A stretch of DNA of 64,000 nt, taken from Zychaea mexicana (taxonomy: Eukaryota; Mucoromycota; Mucoromycetes; Mucorales; Lichtheimiaceae). The stretch covers positions 121,853 to 185,852 of the forward strand of contig NW_026516753.1 of NCBI RefSeq assembly GCF_025766255.1, read 5' to 3'. The position numbers and the translations under genes were made by a program. Under the pieces are notes generated by a model that saw nothing but the letters and a program-made list of their open reading frames with translations, was not told the DNA's origin and did no database searches. Below are positions 1 to 12,523 of this stretch, piece after piece. Every line of letters begins with the position of its first letter. Position 1 is the first letter of the stretch.

Positions 1-514
1 CTTACCATAACAACGGGCATAAATAGAGTTTGAATCGCGATGAGCATTGCTATCATACACAAATGCTTATTATTATGATATTAGAGCCCATGTCCCCGTT
101 TTACTGGTTTATGTTTGTTGACTCTATGAGCCGGTTAGTGTTAAAATGATAGTATTTTCGTGAATTACTATGTACTATCGATTCGACGTATATAATCTGC
201 TTATGCTAATTTATGCAATTTTCCTACTGTAAAACAAATAGGAGCACAAACTATTGCTTTGTGTAAATTATAAAGCTTAGACCTGTTTGACATATATGAA
301 AGGCTGATTACACTTCCCACGGCTAGAAAGTATGCTACAATTTGATCGAGATAAATGACTATGACGAACTCGAAAAGAGCCTTATAAGCATCACCATCCT
401 AACGACGACGCATACAAGCGGGGATAAGTATAGATTTGGTAAGACAAGTAACATCAGGCCGGATTTGAGCAACTGAATTGAGAGCTTGTTTTCATCATCA
501 AATGGCTTGCGTCG
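1..514. other. intergenic, no gene seen
   Basis: AT-rich DNA with frequent stops in all frames. I see no exon, RNA gene or repeat family member here. Confidence 0.5.
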
Positions 515-840
515 TTATAACTTGACCGGACATGCAAAAAAACTTGGATATAACCTTCTCCCCATGGTGTGCAATGCGAAAAGACGCAGGTAGGAAAGAA
601 TGCGGAGGAATTTGCGCTCGGATGCAGCCAGGTCCTTTTTTCCGAAAGCGCGCTGAAAGGTAACGAGAAGGGTTATCGATGAGAATATATCGTAAGTTAG
701 AGTTTGCAGACGCGAAAAGTCCAAGAGCTGCCGTTTGATTGTGCAAGTTCTTAATCAGCTGGGCAATACCATACGCGACGCGATATCCGTTTGCGCTCAA
801 GATGGACCTTGTTTGAGTAATTCCGTTCCCGTCAACACAA
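515..840 (-). pseudogene. decayed acyl-CoA oxidase 3' fragment
   Basis: Two overlapping minus-strand frames together resemble the C-terminal half of the acyl-CoA oxidase encoded at 1664-4414. The block SANGYRVAYGIAQL matches [14 protein letters not shown]. After a frameshift, DLAASERKFLR and LFALHTM match [11 protein letters not shown] and LFALHTI in the same order and at similar spacing. Similarity runs from about 840 down to 560, with a frameshift and no open frame across it. It lies on the same strand, about 0.8 kb beyond the 3' end of the intact gene, so it looks like an old tandem duplicate. No start, active-site region or peroxisomal signal remains. Confidence 0.72.
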
Positions 841-989
841 ACAGCACAACATTTAAGGGTTTTGTGGATACCGAAAAGTGATTGTCATGTTGTGTTCATT
901 GGGCTCGGCATTCCGGTGGTAACAACGGCTGCGCAAGTTGAGGTCATAGAACAGCGTTTGAAAATATCAATCGCATTATCATCTATCAA

Positions 990-1022
<33 letters not shown>
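990..1022. repeat. (TA)n microsatellite
   Basis: About 16 uninterrupted TA units lie between the acyl-CoA oxidase relic and the intact gene. The rest of 840-1663 is AT-rich and shows no gene. Confidence 0.95.
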
Positions 1023-1023
<1 letters not shown>

Positions 1024-1663
1024 TAGCAATACCTGTGGTACATATTGTGACAAGGGAAGGGTAATCTTTATTGTGTGCGCATAACCGAGACCTAATTTAA
1101 TGTACGCATTCCTTTTTTCCGCTCGGTTCAATCAGTCTTCATCTTCTTCATTAACAATGTTGACTCTGAAACGTTGGTGAGTTTTGCTTGAATCGACCAA
1201 AGAGTAACTGGATCATTAACTGAGGCGTCGCTTCCTATTGCCGCACGTGAGCGTCATCGACCTGATATCATTTCTCTTATCCCAGAGAATAATATATTGC
1301 AGAAGGGAGGTGAACTTTTGATGTATAAGCGATATTCTATTTCTCAGCAATACTTACTATATTGACGACTTTACACCAATTGCCTTTCTTTGTTCTTACT
1401 ACCATCACCCTACAATCTACTGTAAATAATAAGATTGTAAATCATCCTGTAAGATAGTAATATCCATAATTCTTGTGCATTCTTTCGGCCAAAGCTGAAA
1501 AAATCTGTTACATTGTTAATGTACACGATCCATCAAGAAGAACTGAAGTTTATAGAGAATTACAGTAAGAAGACATACTAAAATGCCTGATATTGAATTA
1601 TAGCTATATACCTATACATTTATTGTTGTATCATATCATACAGTGTTTCTGCCCCATCAAAGT

Positions 1664-4414
1664 TTAAAGCTTAGATTCGTTCTTTTTCCTTTCCAAACCA
1701 GCATGCACGAAAGGCTTGATGTACTTGTCGTAGCTATCTACGACCAAGGTGTGGTTGAGTGGTTCTCTTTCTGCCATCTCTGTAATCGATTCATAAACCT
1801 AGAGTGGATGGATAAAGTCAGCACAATGCAAGAACCAAAACCTACTTTTAGGATAAAAAGAAAAGCCAAGATATAGTGGTATAATACCTTTCCATCAGAG
1901 CGACCCAGCGCCGAAGCAAGGTAATAATCAGGCAATGCAAAGGCGTCCACCAAAGGCACAGCATCGGGACGAACACGAGCAAGTAACTCGAGCACTTGAT
2001 CCCTGACCATCTTGCCTTGCTCGGGCGACAAATATCCTGACATCATGAACTCGGACATTTCTGTCTCAATGGTGTGCAAAGCGAACAAGCAGGCCAGCGC
2101 TTGCAAAACCTTGCGCTCAGCAACACCGAGCTCCTTATCCGTAGCTTGCTGTAGTCCGATAAAGAAGTTGCGGACAATCATGTACTGACAGTGAGCCTTG
2201 GAGATACGATTAATTTCAACCAGCATGGAGTTCCATGTGCGGCCGTTGCGGTCAATGTCTTCGGCCACTTGGGCAATAGCAAACGCGGCGCGGAATCCGA
2301 ATGCGCTCAAGAGGATCTCGGGGTTCAAGAGCTCGGCGCCAGAAGATGCTGGACACGTAGCCTTGGGGTTCTGCATATATTGAGTCAAGTAGGTGATGGT
2401 GAGGTTATGCTCGGAAGGCTTGGCTTTGCCAGCAATCACGTTGCGGAAGGTCTTCAAAAGATAGCGGGCGGTTTGTTGTGTGAGGACATAGTTATCACCT
2501 TCAAACTAAAAAAGTAAATTGCCATGTTGTTAAAGACTTTTTAATTTTGTTAATACAATTGCGGTCTCGCAGATAACTTACAGTAACATTGGGAAGGTAA
2601 TCTTGATAGAATTGACCCAAGCCAGAGAACAAACTGTAACCATGACCACCACAAGCACGACGGCACTGCTCTAAGCCATCTACAGCCATTGTCGTAGTAA
2701 GACTAAATAATGGAAGAACACGTTTTAAACATCTAGTTTCATCCAAAGATAAATCGCTGTGCCCGCATACATATTCCCAATGAAATTTTTTTACCTCTTC
2801 AAACCAGACGAGCTAGCATGGACATCGGCCAACAGACTGTAATTGCCCTCCTTCATTGCAGCATGATTCAAGTCGTACAATCGAAACATTTCGCGACCCG
2901 TAAAATGCAGTGCATAAATACTGGCAACAATTGTGAGCAGACGATACTGGACCATGGTATAATCAATGACAGGCGTCTCGACGACTTGGTTGTTCCACTT
3001 GCGTGGCTCGGCAGCATCCACGAACTGTCGACGCACGGAGCAGTATCGAACAGCAACCGTTGCACCACGCGCAAGAGCAAATCGGCTTCCTGGAAATAAT
3101 GACGACTTTTTAGAAATCTTTTTTTTTCCGGGTGCCAAATGAAGGCTTGGGAGAGGTAAAGGGTCCCCCTCCAAGGATCCTACCATTCACAATGTTGGCA
3201 CGGACATAGACCATGGTACCGTAGGAGAGACGCGCATTGGGTGGCTTGACATACTCGCCACTGCCAGGTTTAACTTGGGAGAACTTTGCCAAAAACGATA
3301 CATGGGGCACTCGATAATGGTCAAAGAGAAGGAAGCCATTATCTGTTGTGGCGTATCCGAACTTGGGACCAATGTCACCCACGGTAATGCCAGGCAAAGG
3401 GCGATGGTCCTCAAGGCTACGGATCTAATAAGCATCCGTGTGTTTGCTTATTAAATCGATGCGAAGTAGCAACTCGTTATTGAGTATCAAAAACCTACCT
3501 GCACACAGAAAGGATGTGGTCCATAATCCTTGTTATGAATAATCAAGCGAGCCATGACAACAGCATAGTTGGCGGTCTTGCCCAAACCACCAATCCACCA
3601 TTTGGATGAAGTCAGGTGGGGTGAATGAATCTCAAATTCATTGGTTTCTGGGATATACGTGGCGAGTGTTTCCAATCCTTGCACATTGCTACCGTGTCCA
3701 AGCTACACAACATGTGTCCATGCGACGTCGTCAGTGGATCGTATGAGGTTCCATGATGCCCTTTCTATATGCATACCTCGGTCTGTGCATAGCAACCAAT
3801 GATTTCATGACGTAATGCGGGTTCCAAAAACAGTTTGCGTTGCTCTTCGTTACATTGACCTTCCAAAGTGGGCAAGAACATGCCATAATGAAGCGAATAC
3901 TATGTGTTTCAAACCAATCAATCAATCAATCAGTGATTCTTTCTCCAGGCACATGTAGCGCTTGACATGACTGATAACTTACAGGCGTGCTTTGATCGTA
4001 TAGCATATTAGCGATACGGCGATCTGCCAAATCCCAATTTAATTCTCTAATTTTTTTTTGTCAGTTTAATTCTAAAGCATCACGAACAAACGTTTGAGGT
4101 TTTTATAAACAAAAAAAAACATACTCGGTAAGCTCGACAATGCGCTTGTCTTTTTCATAGGCATGGGCGACTCTTTCAGGTCGACCCTGATAGTAGCGTT
4201 GGGTCTTTTCGAAAGCCGGCTCAGAGTCCAGGACACGAGCCACGTTTTGCATTTTTTCAAGGAACTCTTTGCCATACATAAACGTGGACATGGCATTGAC
4301 GTTGAATGAAGCCTTGGCACGTTCCGTCTCGAGAAGTTCAGGTCCGTTAGGTCCTTTCGGGACCAAGTGCTTCGGGAACTTTGTTGGTACGTTATTGTTG
4401 AATCCACCAGTCAT
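1664..4414 (-). CDS. POX1: peroxisomal acyl-CoA oxidase
   Basis: Flavoenzyme that catalyses the first step of peroxisomal beta-oxidation, converting acyl-CoA to trans-2-enoyl-CoA and passing electrons to oxygen to give H2O2. I join nine exons (first 4414-4126, last about 1797-1664) into roughly 690 residues. Visible landmarks in order are an N-terminal acyl-CoA oxidase segment, [12 protein letters not shown], the flavin-domain [50 protein letters not shown] and the C-terminal oxidase domain. The last exon, reached by a GT-AG splice, ends in ESKL before TAA, a canonical PTS1 import signal, which supports both the exon call and the peroxisomal location. The ATG at 4414 lies about 80 bp below a TATA box. 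The first exons also match the family N-terminus. A decayed second copy lies downstream. Confidence 0.95.
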
Positions 4415-4491
4415 TGTTTGTTATATTCGGTGATAGGAGAGAAGAAGAAAAAGGTGAACAAAAGGAAAGAAAAGAAGCTGCAGGGATCAAG

Positions 4492-4499
4492 TATATATA
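4492..4499 (-). promoter_or_regulatory. TATA box of acyl-CoA oxidase gene
   Basis: The run tatatata sits 78-85 bp upstream of the ATG at 4414 and is followed by a pyrimidine-rich leader on the minus strand. Position and sequence suit a TATA element. Confidence 0.5.
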
Positions 4500-4886
4500 G
4501 ATTTATGCGTGGCGTTTTTCTATGAGAATGTCCGTTACATAAGAGAGAATAGCTGTTACATAACCTCAAATCATGGTCGTACATTGGACCGCTCTGTTCT
4601 AGTACCATTCCCCTTCTCACCCCACACACAATTTATATCACACACAGCCATCAAGAAATTGCCCACGGTAGACTTCCTGACACATACAAAATCAGATACA
4701 AGCATACCGCCCCCTTTCCTTGAGTAACTTGGAGTATCTATGGGCAAGAGGAGGTTTGTTATGAACAAAAGAAACAGCTTTTATATATGTTAAATATATA
4801 ACTTTTTTTGGGGCGGGCGGCGAGAGAGAGAGAGAGAGAGATTGTGAAAGTGAGAACGATGACGGATGAGATGGATGATATGCTTC

Positions 4887-7800
4887 TTATTTTTTGCCTC
4901 TCTCTTTTAAGCCCAGAGTGATAGTATTGCCGTCCATGATACCATAAAAGTGCAAACTCTTGCTATTGTTAAGCACAACGTTGTTGCCTGTGGTCGAAAG
5001 CTTCTGCTTGCCTGCTGGCATACCCAACTGTGATGAGATACGATCCTTCACCGTCGAGACCAATGTACTTGGTAGCATATCCGAGATGGTGATCGTCTCA
5101 CCCTTGAGGTTCCATTCTGGCTTTTCGGGCATATTGGGTGTAGCAATGTTCAGCGTGATCGATAGCTGTCATGTTCATTCAAAGGGGGGCGGGGGGTTTG
5201 GAAAATAATCAGTAAATACTCTCCACTCATAAGGTATAATTTTCACACACACACACACACACACACCACTTGGTCCTTTTTTTTTTACTCACCGGTTGGT
5301 CGGACCATTGTGGTGCACCAGTATTAGCAGCAGTGTTCGCGCCAAGAGGAGCAGCACCAGTGGGTGTACCAGCAGCAGCAGGAGTTGGTATAGCCTTTGC
5401 TGGCGTAGCCGGAGTCATTGGCGTAGCCGGGGCAGCTGGAGAGGCCTGTGTCTGTGTCTGATCATGGCTATCCATACGCGCCCGCTTCGCTTCGCTCTGT
5501 CCCTCGAGTTCATCCTCGGCTTTTCGAACACCAGCATCTCCTCCCGCAGGCTGTTCGGGCGTGTTCATGGTCGGCTGTGGTGGCAACTGCTGTTGTGGTT
5601 GTGCATACATGTTGGGCAATTGGTTGTTGAATGCCCCACCGTCTGGTATAGGCACCGATCCAGACGGCGGTGGTGCGCTGTAGTAGGGTTGTTGACCAGG
5701 TTGTGGTGGCGCCATGGATGGATCAGGATAATTTGAACCTGGCATACGTGGACCAGCAGGGCCATATCCGTCACTAGGGTGAGAATTTTATGAGAGATGT
5801 GTCAGCATGGAAAATAAAAAACTTGAAGGAGGAGGAGGGGGGGGGAAATGCTTACCCGGTAAATCCTTTGCTTCTATGAATGGCAGCAATTTGCTCTTCA
5901 ATAGACGTGTGCTGTTGTGCTCGCTGCGTCGCCAGGTTGATGGTTGCCGAGTGCCCATCCCAAATGACACGCTCTTTCTTCATTGCGTCCTCGGCTTCCT
6001 CTTGTTCTTCTTCGTGCACCTTTTTACCAATCTCCGTTTCCTCGCTGCCGAAGATATCTGTTCGGTATCCCGAGAAGTTCTTTAAGATTTTGGCAACATC
6101 TGTGCCCTCTTGAAGCAAGTTGCTGTCCTTCTTCTTTGCTTCTGCAGCCAGCTTCTGTTCCTTCCATTTGGGATCCAGCAACTCAATACGCATATGCTCG
6201 TCCATTTCTGACATCGGGATCCGCTCACCGCAACGAGGACAGATCTGCGTTGGCTCCTGTCCCTTGGCTTGTGCAGCGCCCAACACCTTGGGTTTGTAAT
6301 CCGTACGGATTTTGAAGGGTGCGTTTGTATCGGGAACCTTGACCTGTTGTGCCTGCTGTGCTGCTTCTTCTTCTTCATTGTCACTCTCCTCCATATCCAC
6401 ATCTTCAATCTAGAATGGGGTCACTATCAGCAAATTGCCTTGTTCTCTTTTCTTTGAAACAAACAACTTACATCCATCTCCACATCGCCTGGTTTCTCTT
6501 CCTGAGCAGGTTGAATGATGGCATTCATTCTCTTTTCTGCAAGCGACATATTCTCCAGTTCCGACAAGCTCATGGGTGGTGGCAAATCCATGTTATCGTC
6601 TGTCTCTGTAAATTCGACCGTCTCGACAATAACGAAATCATGCCAGTCAATAGTAGCATAAGCAACTATTATCCAATAAGCGGAGGGGGGGGGCGGTTAA
6701 CCATTTGCTATCTTTCTTTTTTCCACATGGATCATACATATAGAGGGAATGAAACTTACTTCGTTCTTTTTCATCTTCATCAGCCTTCTTTTTCTTTTCA
6801 GCCTCCACCCAAGCGACCCATTCGACGCGTTCTTTGACTCTGGAGAGGATCCGGTATTTGTTTTGCGTATTCTCTTTCAGTTTCTCCTTCAGATCTGCAG
6901 GCGGTGCAAGGACCTTTGTGTACTGTCTAACGAGTTCGGTGAAAAATGGAAATAAACTGTGTGATGGCCGTAAAAAGTCAAACTGATAATTTCTGGATTC
7001 ACGTTGCGCGAGCTGGTTAATGAACTGACGACCGTTACGTGCTGCAAATTGAGCTGTAAGCTTCATGATATCCCTAAGAGTGAAAAGATAAAAGGCAATC
7101 CCATCAGCACCTCCTTTACATACGCACATGAGAGAGATTATTTTCTCTCTCTGTCCTTTTAGGTGAGTAACATACAGATCTTGAGCTGACATTGCTGGCA
7201 TGCTTGCTGAAAACTGAAATGCTTCAGGTTCTTTCGGTCGCATTTCAATTTCTTCAGCTTCAATAACTTCCTTTTCTTCTTTTGCTGCTGCTTTCACAGG
7301 AACTACAATATGGGTGGGTCAATTAGTTCTAAAGTGCCTCAATTTAAAAAAAAAAAAACTTGATTGGCCCGATGGAATCGAAAAAAGCTACCTTTTCCTT
7401 CTCGAACTTCTTGTAGTTTAAATTGATAGTAGGCATGGTACGGATCACTCGGATTCAAGAAACAGAATTTGGCATTATGTTTTTCGTTTTCGCGAATACG
7501 ATCTTCAAGTTGTGGCGGTTTGTTGGCAAGAATGCCAGCAGCAGTATCGATCGTTTCTGTGTGTGTGTGTGTGTGTGTTTTTTTGTAGGAACGGGATAAG
7601 AATCAGTACCCGATTTTCTTCTCTTGATGACTGGGTGAAGCAATTCAAACAAGGGGGAGAGAGAGAAAAGACAAAAAAAAGTACCTCGAATGTTGGGTGG
7701 AGGATAAATGATACCCACAATAGGTTTGCTTTCTCCATTTTCTTCTGTCTGTTGCTCTGTTTCTTCTGATGGCTCTTGATGGACTTGTTCTTCAGTCGGT

Positions 7801-7892
7801 GGTGGCAGTGACGGATTTTCCTCAGCATGGCCGTTTGTGGATGCATCAACGTTCATTAAATCGGGTTGATCGAGAGCTGCTGCTGTCGCCAT
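4887..7892 (-). CDS. SF3A1: splicing factor 3A subunit 1 (SF3A1/PRP21)
   Basis: Subunit of the SF3a complex, which matures U2 snRNP for branch-point recognition; nuclear. The multi-exon frame starts at ATG 7892 (MATAAALDQPDL) and ends at TAA 4887. Domains in order: an acidic N-terminus; a first SURP/SWAP module (NIRETIDTAAGILANKPP then FCFLNPSDPYHAYYQFKL); a second SURP (IMKLTAQFAARNGRQFINQL then FDFLRPSHSLFPFF); the PRP21-like middle with EHMRIELLDPKWKEQK; a Pro/Gln/Ala-rich linker; and a C-terminal ubiquitin-like domain ending LGLKERGKK. All are diagnostic of SF3A1. A CxxC pair (CPRCGERIP) precedes EHMRI. Several introns carry CA/TG or poly-T tracts, for example at 5244-5267 and 7558-7578. 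A CDS fragment call on any single exon would miss the other domains. Confidence 0.95.
5244..5267. repeat. (CA)n in an SF3A1 intron
   Basis: About eleven CA units on the plus strand, which is (TG)n on the sense strand of SF3A1, inside an intron near its donor end. Confidence 0.9.
7558..7578. repeat. (TG)n at an SF3A1 intron acceptor
   Basis: TG repeat on the plus strand. On the sense strand it is (CA)n ending in the CAG that serves as the 3' splice site before the SURP1 exon. Confidence 0.85.
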
Positions 7893-9655
7893 TTTGGAAA
7901 AGATTAAAAGGCAAGCTGCAGAAGTTCCAAATTTTCGTTGACAGAATATAAAATAGAGGGCAAGCTCGGAGATTCCCTGCCTGGACCGGACACATGATAT
8001 ATGCACTGCACAGTGTTTTCCCTTCTTCTTCCTTGATATCACTCAATATGTTATGAACGGCTTTACATCGTTATACACAAACCATGTACCCTTTTTTATA
8101 TGTATGCATCGAAACATTGCAGCCAGAATAAAGTGTAATTTATGGTGATATTCTACTTATTGCTGTACTGTTTGCTACGCGCTATCGTGCTACTGTATTA
8201 ACTTTACTGTGTAGCTCAATAGCAACACTATGTATGCATGTCTCAAGATTTGCTATGAGGGTAGATGTTAATAATTAGTATATCTAATCATGGTGAGTTC
8301 AACGACGTGTGTGCAAGTATCTTTAGAATTAGCACCTACTACAACTTGCTATTAGTGAGTGATTACTATTAAGCAAAAAGGACGGCTCTTTATGATGGAT
8401 GGCGGAACGCATCATCTCTGTCCAGAAAGAGTACACACGGCTTATCGTACTTACTGGGGCTCAAAGCGGATGACTTTGCTTGGAAGGACAGGGAATAACT
8501 GCTGCAGCTTCTTGGGCTTTATTTAAAACGGTTTGAATAATCAAAAGATGACCTTGAAATGCATGCAATATACCTAACCACATAACTTTACTGTACCGCA
8601 CTCTCACAAGCACTACCTTCCGTGTATTTTTTTGGAGCTAGTAGTCCCTACCAAAAGAGCAAGAACTGACCCTGTTGTAATATATATATATATATATATA
8701 TATATCAGAATCCAACCTGTAACTGTTCTATATATGTATAAAACGTTGGCACCCGTCAAGTTATTATCTGACGATGGTGGGAAGGATAGTTTGCGTGCGA
8801 GAAAAGTATATAAAGTTCGTCGTGTGATTTAATAATTTAGACCATAATTGTGCATTTCGTGAAAGATAACAACCACACGACAGGTAGCCGTTATTTATAC
8901 TTTATTAGACCAGCGCGTAATAACCAATGGAGACGCTGACAAAATGGGAAAATGGTATGTATATCTTTGCGTGCCATCGTCATGCTTTGTTACCGAGACC
9001 CTATTGCTGTAATAGATTGGAGTCGCCACTGACGTACTTGGCCAAGGAATGTGTCGACAAATATGGCCTGGATAAATCGATAAAAGAACTTATCGACTGC
9101 CACATGGAATCTCCTTATTGACCGTTCGACTGATGAAAGGTGCGATTATTGCAAAAGGACCAGCCATCAGGTTACAATTGGATTCCATCAACTTTGCCTT
9201 TGTTTCTAACTGTTCGTTGATGTTACAGATACTGTTCAAATTCCCTCAACAGCTTCCGTTTTCCATATCGAGGTGGGGGTGGAGGTACTCTTTTACATGC
9301 CATTATATCCACTTCAAAAGTACCGCCATCATCCCTTCACCACGCAGAATTCCTTTGCCGTCCTTGACAACTTGACAAAGCCTGGTATCACCGTACTACA
9401 TGAAAGCGTTTAGCAGATGGAGATAAAGGCAAAAGCTTTGTAGAGATTAAGCACTCCTATGTGTTGGCCTGCTACATGAAGGTGACTCGAGTAAATGATG
9501 TTCAAGACAGAGCATTACTCGATGGCGATGACTATGAATCAGAGAGAGAACTGCCAGCTGCCCATACCACCATTATTTACAGATAGATACTTTTTCATTT
9601 GCATTCTTTTATTTTTGCTTTGATTTCAATTCGTCTACGGGATTCTTCAGCAGCC
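7893..9655. other. intergenic; possible transposase-like relic near 8930-9590
   Basis: No intact gene seen. A TA microsatellite lies at about 8680-8706. Plus-strand frames between 8930 and 9590 give coding-looking but broken pieces, such as FACHRHALLPRP, ESPLTYLAKECVDKYGLDK and, after stops, VEIKHSYVLACYMKVTRVND. They could be remains of a KDZ-type or other transposon protein, but I cannot name the family with confidence. Confidence 0.3.
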
Positions 9656-10713
9656 TTAAGAGCTTATCCCTTGCCAGACATAGAAAGTTACACCCTGAAG
9701 ATTTTTAAAGACAAAAAAAAAGGGTTGGTGTTGTGAGAATAAAAATATTTTAGGGTCCATACATAGTCATCCGATTAGAGTACGTTTTTTATAAAGACTT
9801 TTACCTGACAGGCGTGATTATGTAGCGCAGCTGTGACGAGGGAGGGAGCACGTAGGTCAAAGTATTCAACTTCGAACGTGCGCAGACTACCGGAGAATAT
9901 CATCTCATTTATGTTTCTTGTAGCTCCCCAAGTATCGAAGAATTCCTGTGTAAGACAATTACAAGGTGTAGTAGCATTAGCTTCTACTAGACTCATGTAA
10001 CGTAGCATAATGAATAGAAAGAAGAAAGTCTTTTTAACCTGGTAATTGAATTCCACCAAGCGATCGTGAGCACCGTCGAGAGTTACAATTACCGTCCTAG
10101 CGGATCGGCTGTCTTGAGGTGGGGTGATGGTCAGCTCAGCCAATATATCATCGGGTATATATTCCGGTTGATTATACGTTGCAGTGAATGATTCGAATGC
10201 AACTGCTGCTTGTCTTAAATCGAAATAAGTGACCATCAACGTGCCATGGCGTTCCAGCAAGTGCCAATGCACTGCTTTGACATGATCTGAAGACTATATA
10301 AAAAAAACAAGAGTAGTTAGTCTCTCTCATACTCTCTCTCTCTCTCTCTCTCTCTTTCGCAGGGTAAAACACATGTTTTCTTCTCTTCTGTGGGGTGGAG
10401 GGGAGATGGGAACAGTGGTGACGATAATGAGATAGCAGAAAAAAGAGAGTACTTCTTACCACAATACGTGACAGGGTTTGCTCCACGTTGTCGGTGCTTA
10501 TATTGCCAACGAATAGGTGATGTGTTGCTTGATCATCTGCATAATATGCGTGAGCTTAATACTGCTGCCACAGCCCTTTTGCGCATAATTATTCTTTGAA
10601 AAAAAAAATAAAGATGAAAGAAGATGGGCTAAAGAAAATCACTTTGGTTTGCTGTTACCTATGTCCGGAGGAGGCGCAGTGGTAGAGATTGACGTTTGCG
10701 CTGAGGATGACAT
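9656..10713 (-). CDS. Mei2-like protein with two RRMs
   Basis: RNA-binding protein. Exons joined in phase give MSSSAQTSISTTAPPPDIA, then AHAYYADDQATHHLFVGNIS (RNP2 of RRM1), then VHWHLLERHGTLMVTYFDLR (RNP1-like), then a second RRM, TVIVTLDGAHDRL to FEVEYFDLRAPSLVTAALHN. The YFDLR pattern in both RRMs and their spacing match RRM1-RRM2 of Mei2/AML proteins, which act in meiosis or differentiation. The final exon reads GVTFYVWQGISS then TAA at 9656. No third, C-terminal Mei2 RRM follows. The start is uncertain: the frame stays open and Pro/Gln/Ser-rich up to about 10803, where CAGGCTAG could be an acceptor, so an upstream exon is possible. The ATG at 10713 is the first available in the frame. 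Confidence 0.75.
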
Positions 10714-10803
10714 GGCGCTATCTGTAGAAGCTACTACTTGTTGTGACGGCTGCGTTTGTGCACTTGGGTGTGACGATGGTGTTGCTGGTGCTGGTGCTCT
10801 TTT

Positions 10804-12523
10804 CTAGCCTGAGTTCCCCAGAGTAATAACAGAAAAGAAAAAGACGTTCAAGTACGGTAGAAAAACAAAAAGAAGTGAGAGAGTGAGTGAGTATATGTGT
10901 GCTCAGTGCGCAGCAGAGTCAGGCAACGTAAGACAGTCAGAGAGGGAGCAGCAGGAGGGCTACTTGAGGACGAGGGCTGTGCTGCACTGACTGTAGTGTG
11001 CTTTAAAGAAGGCGTTGATATCTTACCTCAAAGTACGTAAAAAGGGAAGTTGTGGGAAGAGAGGGCGCGCAAAGGGAAGAAGAGGAGCAAGTTGGATATA
11101 AAAAAAAAGAAGAGACCGCTCAAACCCTTTTTAACTTTTTGGATTTCGTCCTTTTTTGCGCTTTTGCTCTCTCTTGACCTTTCTTTTGACTTTATGCGTT
11201 TGTCTTCTGTCCCTCTTGTGCTGAATGTTACTCTTCACATCTTTAGTCTTGGAGAAACCGAGATCGTCGGATCCTTTTGCTCTAGGTGAAACAGGAACGA
11301 AGAAGAAAGAGAGACTGTCTACAAGTGAGAAACCTTTTCCAACACGTTGGCAGTGTTTGTTATGGGGTCGGAGGATATGATATGTATGCATGCTATGTAC
11401 GATCTCGGGTGCGGCCAGTTATATCATTTAGCGAGCTTTGTTTGCTGCGGTCTAAATAGCATTGGTTCATTACTTATCGAGATGCGATATTGACGGTGAT
11501 GTTGTTGTTGCAGAACCCCCTTTTCCCGCCAAAACATTGTTAACATGACTTGTACTTGTCAAAGGGGGGCAGGGGAGGGGGAGAGACGAACTAAAAACTT
11601 GAAATGACTTTTTTTGTTGATGGCGACACGGACAGAAAACTGCTGCTACCTAGACTGGACTTTTGGAGCGTAGCACCATGGCCTCTGAAGTTACATGGAG
11701 CTCTTGCCTAGTTTCTCCCCCCCCTCCTTACCAGCCCAAATTGTAGCTGAGAGTCGTGTCTATCTCTCCTGCTATTTCCACAAACAACGAAGCCGCAACG
11801 AGTCAGAAACTATATCCTAAAGACTAGACAATGAAAAATAAAAGAAATGTTTGAAAAAGGGATCGACAAGGTAAACAGCACGCTCAGACCAGCCTTTTTG
11901 TACCTAATTCTTCAAGTCATGGGGAGGGGAGAAGGGGGGGGGGTGGCGTTGTAACGTTTCTGCGCAGCACACCTTTCAAAACAAACAAAGGGTACCTGCA
12001 GCATTCTTCTGGATTTGATGAAATGGGAATACGGGTGTTGGGGGTGAGGTGAGGTGAGGTGGGGGATACACATGCTATATTATAGGATGTAAGCTGTCGT
12101 TCCCTTCCGGACCCCATCATAGCATACATATCACACAGACACTGCTGGGCAAACAAACCGATTCAATCGGAGCTCATATTTCTGTCCTGTATAACCGGTA
12201 TTATAAAAGCCCAGACAAAGCAAGTAAGGGAGAAAGCGGTTGGCTCATCTCTTCTTTTTCCTCTTTCCCCTTTTTGCATACACACCAACACACGCCCTAC
12301 ACACACACACACACACACACAGAAGAAAGCTTTTTATTGTTGTTGTTCCCTTTGCCAACTCACTTTCTCTCTCTTTCCCTCTTTTCCTTTTTCCTCTCAA
12401 CTCACTACGTTCTTTCTTTGTCCCAAGCAACATACTTCTTCCTCCGCACACTTGACATAACTCTACATAACGCACGTACCCACCCCCGAAATATCTTTTT
12501 TTTCTTCCGCCTTTGGTGATACC
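10804..12523. other. long intergenic/promoter region
   Basis: No confident exon. It contains CT/GA-rich, poly-A and G-rich tracts, and possibly an unrecognised first exon of the Mei2-like gene, because a Ser/Pro/Ala-rich minus-strand frame lies around 10920-10995. At 12202-12209, TATAAAAG is followed by a long CA/CT-rich leader running to the phosphatase ATG at 12524. Confidence 0.4.
12202..12209 (+). promoter_or_regulatory. TATA box candidate for CTD-type phosphatase gene
   Basis: TATAAAAG lies 315 bp upstream of the ATG at 12524. The DNA between has the pyrimidine/CA-rich composition of a 5' leader. Confidence 0.4.

Noticed and set aside
5296..5736. Plus-strand 146-codon frame
   Set aside because: Antisense shadow of the Pro/Ala/Gln-rich linker of SF3A1.
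11131..11391. Lys/Arg-rich minus-strand frame
   Set aside because: Driven by a T/C-rich tract; no splice-consistent partner and no recognisable domain.
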